DNA of 16,321 nt from Thermoplasmatota archaeon (GTDB taxonomy: Archaea; Thermoplasmatota; Thermoplasmata; Thermoplasmatales; GCA-001856825). The stretch spans positions 5,080-21,400 of the forward strand of contig JAMCQR010000058.1 in the NCBI GenBank assembly GCA_023379555.1. Direction: 5' to 3'. The translations under genes and the position numbers were made by a program. A model generated the notes under the pieces. That model had not been told where the DNA came from and ran no database searches. It saw only the letters and a list, made by a program, of their open reading frames with translations. Every line of letters starts with the position of its first letter. Position 1 is the stretch's first letter. Shown here piece by piece: positions 1-6,523 of this stretch.

Positions 1-572
1 ACTCTGTGCTTAGGATAGTTGTTCTCGATCAGACTCTGACGGAATTTTTCTATCAACCTATCGTTTTCTCTTCTGCTGATTGTTTCTGTCTTCTTTTTCT
101 TGCCTCTACCAAACATTTCGTAGAACAGGATTGCAGCCGCACTCGAGACGTTCAATATAGGATATTCATCATCTGCAGGAATATGAACGAAGAAATCGCA
201 CATTCCAAGTTCCTCATTAACCAAGCCGATATCTTCACGTCCAAGTACAATTCCTATTTTACCCTTTATTTCAGAAGTCAATCTAACAAACTCCTTTGGT
301 TCAAGATAATTGCGTAGTACCTCCTTCGGAGAATCACTCTTTACACCGGAAGTCCCTACAACATAATCCAATCCCTTGATTGCATCCTGGAGCGAACTCA
401 CCATCTTGCATTTGGAAAGGATCTCGTTTCCCTTCATTGAACGAAACAAATCCTCACTAGGAATTCTGTTAATGTTTACCACAGTCAGATCCTCGAGTCC
501 GAAGTTCTTCATGAGTCTTGCAATCGCTCCTAGGTTTCCTGGGTTCTTTGGTTCAACAATTATTATTCTCAC
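1..572 (-). CDS. trmJ: SPOUT tRNA (cytidine-2'-O-)methyltransferase, TrmJ type, 3' end beyond window
   Basis: The minus strand reads open from a GTG at 572 to the left edge, giving about 190 residues of a protein that is usually 230-250 long. Three SPOUT (SpoU) motifs are visible. Motif 1 is EPKNPGNLGAIAR (residues 7-19) with the conserved Asn and Arg. Motif 2 is IVLGREDIGL (108-117). Motif 3 is IPADDEYPILNVSSAAA (131-147), which forms the SAM-binding knot. Archaeal TrmJ is known to 2'-O-methylate position 32 of tRNA using S-adenosylmethionine, in the cytoplasm. A second in-frame GTG at 581 is possible. A TATA-like box at 599-606 fits a leaderless or near-leaderless start at 572. The gene is transcribed away from the inserted TnpB element. 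Family membership is clear; exact tRNA specificity is inferred. Confidence 0.9.
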   Translation of the reverse strand, partial: MRIIIVEPKNPGNLGAIARLMKNFGLEDLTVVNINRIPSEDLFRSMKGNEILSKCKMVSSLQDAIKGLDYVVGTSGVKSDSPKEVLRNYLEPKEFVRLTSEIKGKIGIVLGREDIGLVNEELGMCDFFVHIPADDEYPILNVSSAAAILFYEMFGRGKKKKTETISRRENDRLIEKFRQSLIENNYPKHR

Positions 573-598
573 TGATTGCACAATCTTAATTTTGAACG

Positions 599-606
599 CA
601 AATAAA
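599..606 (-). promoter_or_regulatory. TATA-like box of trmJ
   Basis: The minus strand reads TTTATTTG here, 27-34 nt before the GTG at 572. That spacing suits an archaeal promoter driving a leaderless or very short-leader mRNA. It lies outside the inferred left end of the inserted element, so this promoter appears intact. Confidence 0.4.
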
Positions 607-633
607 CATTTTTACAACCCTTTGAGCAGAAAC

Positions 634-654
634 CCCCACGCCTTCAGGCAGGGG
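634..654 (+). repeat. Left-end hairpin of the TnpB element
   Basis: CCCC at 634-637 pairs with GGGG at 651-654. Inside, GCC (640-642) pairs with GGC (647-649) around a TTCA loop. In IS200/IS605 elements such subterminal hairpins are recognised as single strands by TnpA. Confidence 0.65.
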
Positions 655-697
655 ATGAATGCGAACGTTTATCAATAACGAGCGGATTGTATAAACT

Positions 698-1867
698 GTG
701 ATTAAGTGCTTCAAAGTGCGATTGTATCTTAATGAAGAACAGACGATTCTCCTTGAAAAGCACTTTGGATCATGCCGTTTTGTGTGGAATCATTTCCTTG
801 AGGTCAGGAATAAATATTATGCAGAACATAGAGACGATAAGAAGAAGGGACTGACCGTCTTTGACACCATGAAGATGCTCACGGTATTGAAGAAGGAATA
901 CACATGGCTGAACGAGATCAATTCCCAGAGCCTTCAGCAATCCCTTGTGAAACTTGACAAGGCATTCAAATCATTCTTCAAACATTATACCGATTATCCA
1001 AATTTCCGTTCAAAGAAAGGCAACCAGTATTTTGTCGTACCCTCTGGATTCAAGACCGTTGGAAACAGGCTGATCATGCCGAAATTCCTCGATGGAATAG
1101 AATACAGGGATAAGTCCCCCATTCCACAGGATATCAAGCAGATTGTTGTGACAAGGGACGTGGATCGGTACTATGCATCAATCCAATATGAAGCCGATGA
1201 GGTACTCCAGAAGGGAGCCGGTACCGTCGGAATAGACGTGGGAATAAAGGCATTCGCAACCATGTCGGACGGGTTGCAAGTTGAACCATTGAATTCTTTG
1301 AAGAGAAATGAAAAGAGGCTAAAGAGACAGCAGAAGAAGCTGTCAAGAAAGAAGAAAGGTTCAGAAAACAGGAAGAAGCAAATTGTGAGAGTGCAGAAAA
1401 TACATCAGCAGATCAGGGATGCGAGAACGGACTTCAGCCACAAGGTATCTACTGCGATAGCCAAGCATTATGGTACCGTTGTGATTGAAGACCTGAACGT
1501 AGCAGGAATGGCAATGAATCACCATCTTGCTAAGAGCATAACGGACCAGGCATGGTACCAGTTCGAGACCATGCTCGCATATAAGATGCAGTGGAGAAAG
1601 GCAGAACTCATAGAGATCGGAAGGTTCGATCCGTCATCGAAGCTCTGTTCAAAGTGCGGCAGCATGAAGCATGGTCTGAAACTGTCGGACAGGACATACC
1701 ACTGCGATGTCTGTGGTCTCACCATGGACCGCGATGTGAATGCATCGATAAACATCCGCAACATCGGTCTCATACAAGTAGGGAAGGGCATTCCCGAATT
1801 AACGCCTGTGAAAAGTGCTACAGCGGCGGAACTCCAGTCTGGAGGTCTACGCGTTGCCACTCTATGA
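698..1867 (+). CDS. tnpB: TnpB RNA-guided endonuclease (IS200/IS605 accessory protein)
   Basis: The protein has 389 residues and is full length for TnpB. The N-terminal part (about 1-45) matches the TnpB helix-turn-helix/REC-side region. A lysine/arginine-rich bridge-helix-like stretch lies around 202-235. The RuvC-like site is intact: Asp180 in GIDVGIK, Glu264 in VVIEDLNV and Asp346 in MDRDVNAS. A four-cysteine zinc knuckle (C317, C320, C336, C339) lies between the second and third acidic residues, as expected. TnpB proteins are known RNA-guided DNA nucleases that use an omega RNA read from the element's right end, and they help retain the element after excision. The start is GTG. With every key residue present, the nuclease is probably active. 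It is the only protein gene of this element. Confidence 0.93.
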   Translation: MIKCFKVRLYLNEEQTILLEKHFGSCRFVWNHFLEVRNKYYAEHRDDKKKGLTVFDTMKMLTVLKKEYTWLNEINSQSLQQSLVKLDKAFKSFFKHYTDYPNFRSKKGNQYFVVPSGFKTVGNRLIMPKFLDGIEYRDKSPIPQDIKQIVVTRDVDRYYASIQYEADEVLQKGAGTVGIDVGIKAFATMSDGLQVEPLNSLKRNEKRLKRQQKKLSRKKKGSENRKKQIVRVQKIHQQIRDARTDFSHKVSTAIAKHYGTVVIEDLNVAGMAMNHHLAKSITDQAWYQFETMLAYKMQWRKAELIEIGRFDPSSKLCSKCGSMKHGLKLSDRTYHCDVCGLTMDRDVNASINIRNIGLIQVGKGIPELTPVKSATAAELQSGGLRVATL

Positions 1868-1929
1868 ATCAGGAACCTGTGTTCCGAAAGGAACCCCACA
1901 CCATTTATGGGTGGGAGGATGTCAGTCAA
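1800..1929 (+). ncRNA. Predicted omega RNA (reRNA) scaffold of TnpB
   Basis: The end of tnpB and the element's right end can form three successive hairpins: CTCC/GGAG at 1832-1844, GGAAC-CTGT-GTTCC at 1872-1885 and the terminal CCCAC...GTGGG stem at 1895-1915. In characterised TnpB systems the guide RNA scaffold is exactly this 3' part of the gene plus the right end, and the guide is the next 16-20 nt of flanking DNA. Here the guide would start near 1926-1930 and run to about 1949, reaching the folC start. The position is inferred from family architecture; the 5' boundary is a guess. Confidence 0.45.
1895..1915 (+). repeat. Right-end hairpin of the TnpB element
   Basis: Five base pairs (1895-1899 with 1911-1915), one bulged A at 1900, then three pairs (1901-1903 with 1908-1910) around a TTTA loop. 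It resembles the left-end hairpin in its CCCC foot and in the purine-rich GGATG-like sequence that follows. Confidence 0.65.
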
Positions 1930-1946
1930 GGAAGTGTTCAAGCCCG

Positions 1947-3296
1947 ATGGACGGGGAGAAATTCCTGTTTACGCTTTCAAGATTCGGGATAAAGTTGGGA
2001 CTTGGACCCACAATAGCTCTTGCTGAATCCCTCGGTAATCCACAGGATAGCTTCAAGAGTGTTCACGTTGCGGGCTCTAACGGGAAGGGGTCTACAACAA
2101 CTCTAATCTACAGAATTCTAAAGAGAAAATATGCGACGGGTATTTACACATCTCCGCATATTAGAAGATTCAATGAAAGAATAATCGTAATGGATAAGGA
2201 GATACCGTCGACATTCATTGATGAGTTCGTCTCCAATCACACTTCCAAAATAGAATATAACGGGGAAGAGACTCAGCTTACTTTCTTCGAATATACCACA
2301 AACATGGCCTTCGATTATTTCAGGAAGAGTAATGTACAGATAGCCGCAGTTGAAGTGGGACTTGGAGGAAGACTTGACTCTACGAACATAGTGTCACCGG
2401 AGGTGTCTGTGATTACGAGCATCTCACTGGAACACGCTGATAAACTTGGTGGAAGCATCGAATACATTGCACGAGAAAAAGGTGGGATAATCAAAAAAGG
2501 AAAGCCCGTCGTTTTGGGCAAAATGCCTGATAGCGCTAATTCCATCTTGCGCTCGATTGCAAAGCAGAATGATGCTGAAGTTAAGGACATTGTAAATCTA
2601 GAAGTTAGAAACCTGAATTTCTCATTTTCCGGTACCAGATTTGTGGTAGACACCCAGATGGACACCTACGAAGTGGAGCTGAAAGCACTCGGGGAGCACC
2701 AGGTCAGTAACTCAATTGCAGCTATCCTTGCTTGTGAATCTATCAACGAACAGCCGAGCAAGAGTGAGATTACGCAAGGATTGAAGGAGGACCAGATTCC
2801 AGGTAGATTCGAGGTCAGAAGATCTGACCCCTTATTGATCCTTGATGGCGCTCATAACTCCGAAGCTTCAAGGATCCTTAGTTCAAACATCAGAAGATAT
2901 TCTGTGAGGGATCCACTTATCGTGCTTGGGGTTCTACGGGACAAGAATAGCTACAACATACTCCAGAACTTATCTGAGGTTTCTGATAGTATACTGATAA
3001 CGGAACCTAATGAACCAGAAAGGAAAAAAGATGGTGAAGAGTTGAAAAAAGAGGCAAAACTTTTCTTCAAAGAAGTCTATGTCAAAAAGATACCTTCTGA
3101 AGCACTGGAGGAAGCATTAAAGGCAAATAGAAATACCATAATTACTGGGTCCCTCTATCTGGTTGGGGAGATGGAACTGTTGCTTGACGAGAAAGATAAA
3201 TCAAAAACGGTTCCAGTGGAAATGGAGGAGGCTGGAAACGCTACTGGCCCAGTCAAAAAGAAACCAGATGATAATCAGTTTCCAATGGAAATATAG
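1947..3296 (+). CDS. folC: Folylpolyglutamate synthase / dihydrofolate synthase
   Basis: This Mur-ligase-family enzyme adds glutamate to folates (and possibly to dihydropteroate) with ATP, in the cytoplasm. Visible motifs are RFGIK near the N-terminus, the P-loop HVAGSNGKGSTT (residues 40-51, Lys47), TSPHIRRFNERI, VEVGLGGRLDSTN and the C-terminal domain motif LDGAHNSEA with Asp300, His303 and Asn304. Length from the ATG at 1947 is 449 residues, normal for FolC. The reading frame stays open upstream to 1815, but that part lies inside the TnpB element, so I chose 1947. Only about eight residues precede the conserved RFGIK block, slightly short for the family. The last 30 residues are a polar tail (from KTVPVEMEE to QFPMEI) unlike the family, and two origin-box-like repeats are encoded there. 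Confidence 0.9.
   Translation: MDGEKFLFTLSRFGIKLGLGPTIALAESLGNPQDSFKSVHVAGSNGKGSTTTLIYRILKRKYATGIYTSPHIRRFNERIIVMDKEIPSTFIDEFVSNHTSKIEYNGEETQLTFFEYTTNMAFDYFRKSNVQIAAVEVGLGGRLDSTNIVSPEVSVITSISLEHADKLGGSIEYIAREKGGIIKKGKPVVLGKMPDSANSILRSIAKQNDAEVKDIVNLEVRNLNFSFSGTRFVVDTQMDTYEVELKALGEHQVSNSIAAILACESINEQPSKSEITQGLKEDQIPGRFEVRRSDPLLILDGAHNSEASRILSSNIRRYSVRDPLIVLGVLRDKNSYNILQNLSEVSDSILITEPNEPERKKDGEELKKEAKLFFKEVYVKKIPSEALEEALKANRNTIITGSLYLVGEMELLLDEKDKSKTVPVEMEEAGNATGPVKKKPDDNQFPMEI
3211..3230 (+). repeat. Origin-recognition-box-like repeat 1
   Basis: TTCCAGTGGAAA followed by a G/A-rich tract (TGGAGGAG). The dyad core TTCCANTGGAAA matches the archaeal ORB/mini-ORB consensus as I recall it, in which a G-string follows on one side. 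It lies inside the folC 3' end, 158 bp before the orc1/cdc6 start. Confidence 0.55.
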
Positions 3297-3299
3297 GGG
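3280..3299 (+). repeat. Origin-recognition-box-like repeat 2
   Basis: TTCCAATGGAAA, then TATA, then GGGG. This matches the ORB layout of a TTCCANTGGAAA core plus a downstream G-string. It has the same orientation as repeat 1, 69 bp further on, and overlaps the folC stop codon. Both G-strings point toward orc1/cdc6, 89-108 bp away. Confidence 0.6.
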
Positions 3300-3355
3300 T
3301 AGCAAGACAGCCCCAGATATTTAGTCGTTTTGGTACAAGACATGATAAGAAACGG

Positions 3356-3363
3356 TTTTAATA
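3356..3363 (+). promoter_or_regulatory. TATA-like box of orc1/cdc6
   Basis: TTTTAATA lies 25-32 nt before the ATG at 3388, the distance expected for a leaderless or very short-leader mRNA. Confidence 0.55.
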
Positions 3364-3387
3364 CGGTTACTTTTCTCTTACCATATC

Positions 3388-4644
3388 ATGGGAAGTTCAT
3401 CCAAAAATTTATTTGAAAAATTCTCGAATGACTCCTTAATCGTTAAGGGGCAGAGGCAGGCATTAGAGCCTGGCTTCATACCTGAAAGACTTCCCCACAG
3501 AGAAAAGGAAGCGGAACTCTTGGCCGAGATTCTATCACCATCACTCAAGAATTACAAACCATCGAATGTGATAATTTTTGGAAAACCAGGGGTCGGAAAA
3601 ACCAGCGTTGTCAAATTCGTCGAGAGTGAAATTTCTAAAGCTATGCAGTCAAGACTTGATTCGAAAATAAAACTCATCGACATCAACTGTGGCGTAGTTG
3701 ACAACCCATATGGTGTTCTCCTCGCTGTAGGGGATGGCCTGCTTGAATCTTGGGAAGAAAAGCTTCCATTTACCGGCTGGCCACTCGATAAACTCTATAA
3801 CACCGTTCTAGAAAAAGTCAAAAATTTCGCAGGCATCACAATCGTCGTACTGGACGAAATAGACAAGCTTGTAAAGAAGAGTGGGGACTCGGTACTCTAT
3901 CAATTATTGAGGATTAACGAAGTTACAAGCGAGGGCAGAGTATGCCTCTTAGGAATCAGCAACGACTTGCGCTTCACAGAGTATCTTGACCCTAGGGTAA
4001 AGAGCCGGCTCATAGAGGAGACAATGGTCTACAACCCATACAACGCTTCCCAGATCTATGACATATTGAGAGACAGATCGCTCTATGCAGGTATAGCGGA
4101 CTCGATAGACGAGTCTGCAATGAAGACCTGTGCCGCGCTTGCAGCTCAGGAGCACGGTGACGCAAGAAGAGCAATCGACATGCTCAGAATCGCGGTTGAA
4201 CTGACGGAGAAAGGCAACAGCAAACGAATAGAAGACAATACGATATATGAGGCAAAGAACAAGCTGGAAAGGGATGTTGTAGTTGAAACGGTTTCGACTC
4301 TACCGCTACACAGCAAACTAGTTCTCTTCTCAATCTCGCTCATAAACGAAATTAAAAATGGTGGGAGTTCAAACATGGGTGAATTTTACGACTTATACGA
4401 GCGCATCGCAGATAGGATGGGAATCAGTAGCCTCACACAGAGAAGAGTTGCGGACATAATAGGTGAACTTACCAATCTCGGACTTATAGACTCGAAGGTA
4501 CAGAGTTTTGGCAGATATGGGCGGACGACCACAGCGACCCTAAATTACAGTTCCTCAAGGATGAAGGACATAGTCCTGAGCGATGAGGTTCTAGGGCAGC
4601 TAAAGGACGTCAAACCATTGCAGAAGTCGCTTCCTGTTTCGTAA
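3388..4644 (+). CDS. cdc6: Orc1/Cdc6 replication initiator
   Basis: This AAA+ ATPase binds origin DNA and is thought to load the MCM helicase in archaea. The 418-residue protein has Walker A GKPGVGKT (residues 65-72), Walker B VVLDEID (Asp156, Glu157), sensor 1 Asn192 in GISND and sensor 2 in GDARRAIDML (Arg260/261). The usual C-terminal winged-helix region follows from about residue 300 to 410. The N-terminal segment with FIPERLPHREKE is typical. Archaeal orc1 genes often sit next to the origin they serve, and two origin-box-like repeats lie just upstream. The ATG at 3388 is supported by the TATA-like box before it. Many archaea have two or more paralogues; whether this is the Orc1 or Orc2 class cannot be told here. 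Confidence 0.95.
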   Translation: MGSSSKNLFEKFSNDSLIVKGQRQALEPGFIPERLPHREKEAELLAEILSPSLKNYKPSNVIIFGKPGVGKTSVVKFVESEISKAMQSRLDSKIKLIDINCGVVDNPYGVLLAVGDGLLESWEEKLPFTGWPLDKLYNTVLEKVKNFAGITIVVLDEIDKLVKKSGDSVLYQLLRINEVTSEGRVCLLGISNDLRFTEYLDPRVKSRLIEETMVYNPYNASQIYDILRDRSLYAGIADSIDESAMKTCAALAAQEHGDARRAIDMLRIAVELTEKGNSKRIEDNTIYEAKNKLERDVVVETVSTLPLHSKLVLFSISLINEIKNGGSSNMGEFYDLYERIADRMGISSLTQRRVADIIGELTNLGLIDSKVQSFGRYGRTTTATLNYSSSRMKDIVLSDEVLGQLKDVKPLQKSLPVS

Positions 4645-4647
4645 ATG

Positions 4648-4654
4648 TATATAT
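4648..4654 (+). promoter_or_regulatory. TATA-like box of the UPF0200 gene
   Basis: TATATAT lies 21-27 nt before the GTG at 4675, just after the orc1 stop codon. Spacing fits a leaderless transcript. Confidence 0.5.
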
Positions 4655-4674
4655 CTTTGACCTAATCGGGTATC

Positions 4675-5220
4675 GTGAAGGCGAAGGCAATTCTTATCAT
4701 CGGTATGCCAGGTTCAGGCAAAGATGAATTCGCCATGGTCGCACGTGATATGGGTATTGAGGTGATCAACATGGGCGACATTGTGAGGGAGTATACCTCA
4801 AGCACTGGGGTCAGCATTTCGATGAGCGGAGAAATAGCATCGAGAGAGAGGAAGGCTAACGGAATGGACATCTGGGCGAAGAGGACGATAGAGCGAGTCC
4901 AGAGTAATTTCGTTGTTGTCGAAGGAGTAAGGAACATCGAAGAAATTCAAAGGTTCAGAAAGGACATGGTAATTGGCCTGGTTGTAAGCATTTCATCCGG
5001 ACGGGATACAAGATATGCCCGCCTGTTAAAGAGGGGGAGGGAAGACGACCCTAGGAATATAGAAGAATTCACGGTGAGAGAAAAGAGGGAACTCTCTTGG
5101 GGTATAGGAGAGGTCTTAGCTACAGCGGACCGTTACATCTGCAACGACTCTTCCATCGATGCTTTCAGGGAAGGTGTCAAGGAATTTCTCAGGCAACACA
5201 TAATTCAAGAAAGTTCTTGA
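4675..5220 (+). CDS. UPF0200 family P-loop kinase-like protein
   Basis: The 181-residue protein opens with a P-loop, IIGMPGSGKDEF (Lys16), followed by MGIEVINMGDIVREY, the pattern of the archaeal UPF0200 family related to dephospho-CoA, adenylate and cytidylate kinases. VVVEGVRNIEEI is the expected middle block and RGREDDPRN a lid-like block. The substrate is not established. It was once a candidate archaeal dephospho-CoA kinase, but that activity is now assigned to the DUF359 family, a member of which occurs at 15478-15987. The GTG start is supported by TATATAT about 24 nt upstream. Its last 32 bp overlap the convergent guaAA gene. Confidence 0.85.
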   Translation: MKAKAILIIGMPGSGKDEFAMVARDMGIEVINMGDIVREYTSSTGVSISMSGEIASRERKANGMDIWAKRTIERVQSNFVVVEGVRNIEEIQRFRKDMVIGLVVSISSGRDTRYARLLKRGREDDPRNIEEFTVREKRELSWGIGEVLATADRYICNDSSIDAFREGVKEFLRQHIIQESS

Positions 5221-5755
5221 ATATATTCTGTCCAAACTGAGTGTGCTCTACTTCAGGATGAAACTGAAGTGCGTACCTTTTCAACCCGCTGTTCGCCATT
5301 GCTTGCACCTTGCACGTTTCCGATGATGCAAGAAGATCAAATCCCGGAGGGACATCCTTCACTTCATCGTTATGGCTTTCCCACGCTGCAAACTTATCTG
5401 GAACTCCTTTCAAAATTGAATCTTTTTTTGACACCGTAATTTCTACCTTTCCAAATTCTGGATGTACTGCTGGGGAAACTTTTGAACCATAGTACAAACC
5501 CATGAATTGAGCACCTGCACATATTCCAAGTATAGGGACTTTCATTTTTTCAAGGAACTCAGAAGTATTTCCTAATCTGAAACTTTCATAAGCGATAGAA
5601 GGAGCGCCTCCGGAGAGAACCAAACCATCTGCATCGTTGATATCCTCAATCTCGGATTCGTTGTTCCTTATTTCACATTCAACGTCGAGGTCTCTCAGCA
5701 CTCTCCATTCTCTGTGTGTCCACTGACCTCCGTTGTCCATCACATATATCTTCAA
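5189..5755 (-). CDS. guaAA: GMP synthase, glutamine amidotransferase subunit A
   Basis: This class I glutamine amidotransferase releases ammonia from glutamine for the separate ATP-pyrophosphatase subunit, which aminates XMP to GMP. The 188 residues are the normal size for the archaeal stand-alone subunit. The triad is visible: Cys79 in GICAGAQ, and His165 and Glu167 in FHPEVEHTQFG. The N-terminus KIYVMDNGGQWTHREWR is typical of GuaA subunits. The start is a TTG at 5755, because an in-frame stop lies just upstream and no ATG or GTG fits the conserved N-terminus. A GAGG motif precedes it. It follows the trmB-type regulator by 13 nt, so the two are probably co-transcribed. The partner subunit is not in the window. 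Confidence 0.92.
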   Translation of the reverse strand: MKIYVMDNGGQWTHREWRVLRDLDVECEIRNNESEIEDINDADGLVLSGGAPSIAYESFRLGNTSEFLEKMKVPILGICAGAQFMGLYYGSKVSPAVHPEFGKVEITVSKKDSILKGVPDKFAAWESHNDEVKDVPPGFDLLASSETCKVQAMANSGLKRYALQFHPEVEHTQFGQNIFKNFLELCVA

Positions 5756-5768
5756 ACCGTTTCACGCC

Positions 5769-6476
5769 TCATATTTTTCTGCTGGACAACATCTCTATGT
5801 AGCTATTTATGTGCTCGGCTAGAAGAGGATTATCGCTGAAACCGCAGGCAGAAAGATCAGGGGCGGCTATCAATGCTCTCGAACCATCAGAAACCATGTC
5901 AGTCGCTATAAGGGAATTGTTCCTGAAGACTCTTGTGCCCTGAGGAACGCGCTGATTGTCCGGTGCGACAATCGAGACTGTGACATTTCTTGTTATGGCA
6001 GACTCAATCTCTTTCCCTAGTTCCTGCCTTAGTTCTCTCAATTTCGGGGTAGAGATTGATGCAAATCTCTCTGCGGAGTTCAGTACCTCCTTCATCTTCT
6101 CTAGAACCCGATCCCTTCCATAGATTGTGTAGATCAACTGAGGAAGGCCTTGCTGGGTCAGGAGCTCGCTCATATCGGTTAGTTTTTCAAATAGAATATC
6201 GAGGTTTTTTGAAAAATTCTTTCTGATTTCGTAGATGTTCTTGGCCTTGAAAACCTTAGGTCTACCCTCCAGGGAAGTTATGAAACCCCTCTCTTCGAGC
6301 TTTTCCAGGACTTTATAGGTCGAAGTTCTTGGGATTTTAGCAGTCATTGCTATTGTATCTGGCGTACTTGCACCCAACAGAATGAGTGCTAAGAACCCCC
6401 TCAGCTCATAATCTGTCATTGCGAAACTCTCGAAGTATTTTGATACTTCGGCGAGTTCTTTTTCAAAATCTTCCAT
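5769..6476 (-). CDS. TrmB-family transcriptional regulator
   Basis: The 235-residue protein begins with a winged-helix DNA-binding domain (about 15-75). Its helix-turn-helix includes IAMTAKIPRTSTYKVLEKLEERGF, with a wing around EGRPKVFKA. A helical, coiled-coil-like linker follows (about 80-115). The C-terminal part resembles the phospholipase-D-like or sugar-binding half found in TrmB proteins. TrmB proteins usually sense sugars or other metabolites and regulate neighbouring genes; the ligand here is unknown. The gene is followed after 13 nt by guaAA, so it may link purine synthesis to a metabolic signal. It diverges from the thiolase gene with 47 bp between the start codons and one TATA-like box in the middle. 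Confidence 0.85.
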   Translation of the reverse strand: MEDFEKELAEVSKYFESFAMTDYELRGFLALILLGASTPDTIAMTAKIPRTSTYKVLEKLEERGFITSLEGRPKVFKAKNIYEIRKNFSKNLDILFEKLTDMSELLTQQGLPQLIYTIYGRDRVLEKMKEVLNSAERFASISTPKLRELRQELGKEIESAITRNVTVSIVAPDNQRVPQGTRVFRNNSLIATDMVSDGSRALIAAPDLSACGFSDNPLLAEHINSYIEMLSSRKI

Positions 6477-6495
6477 GGGTAATAATAAAAAAGGC

Positions 6496-6503
6496 TTTTA
6501 TAA
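6496..6503. promoter_or_regulatory. Single TATA-like box between divergent genes
   Basis: TTTTATAA on the plus strand reads TTATAAAA on the minus strand. It lies 21-28 nt before the ATG at 6524 (plus) and 20-27 nt before the ATG at 6476 (minus). Both distances suit a leaderless start, and no second TATA-like box is visible in the 47 bp. Confidence 0.6.
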
Positions 6504-6523
6504 TTTTTTTCACTACAAGGGCA

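Larger units (their letters stand above)
616..1929 (+). mobile_element. IS200/IS605-type element carrying only tnpB
   Basis: A tnpB gene is flanked on both sides by imperfect subterminal hairpins with a CCCC/GGGG foot. The left hairpin is at 634-654 (CCCC, GCC-TTCA-GGC, GGGG). The right hairpin is at 1895-1915 (CCCAC, bulged A, CCA-TTTA-TGG, GTGGG) and is followed by GAGGATG. The left flank ends in TTTAC (611-615), and the right side has TCAG/TCAA at 1922-1929. These resemble the TTAC and TCAA cleavage sites known for IS608. I see no tnpA, so the element would need a transposase in trans. Exact ends are inferred; the left could lie anywhere from 607 to 633 and the right from 1922 to 1929. Confidence 0.7.

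Noticed and set aside
6..317. 103-codon plus-strand open frame at the left edge
   Set aside because: It is the antisense shadow of the trmJ coding region, whose SPOUT motifs are clear on the minus strand.
1519..1941. 140-codon open frame on the minus strand opposite tnpB
   Set aside because: It lies opposite an intact TnpB with full catalytic motifs, has no recognisable motif, and runs across the element's right-end hairpins.
3296..3314. GGGG...CCCC possible terminator hairpin after folC
   Set aside because: Only four pairs with an 11-base loop and no T tract; the G-string is better explained as part of the origin-box-like repeat.
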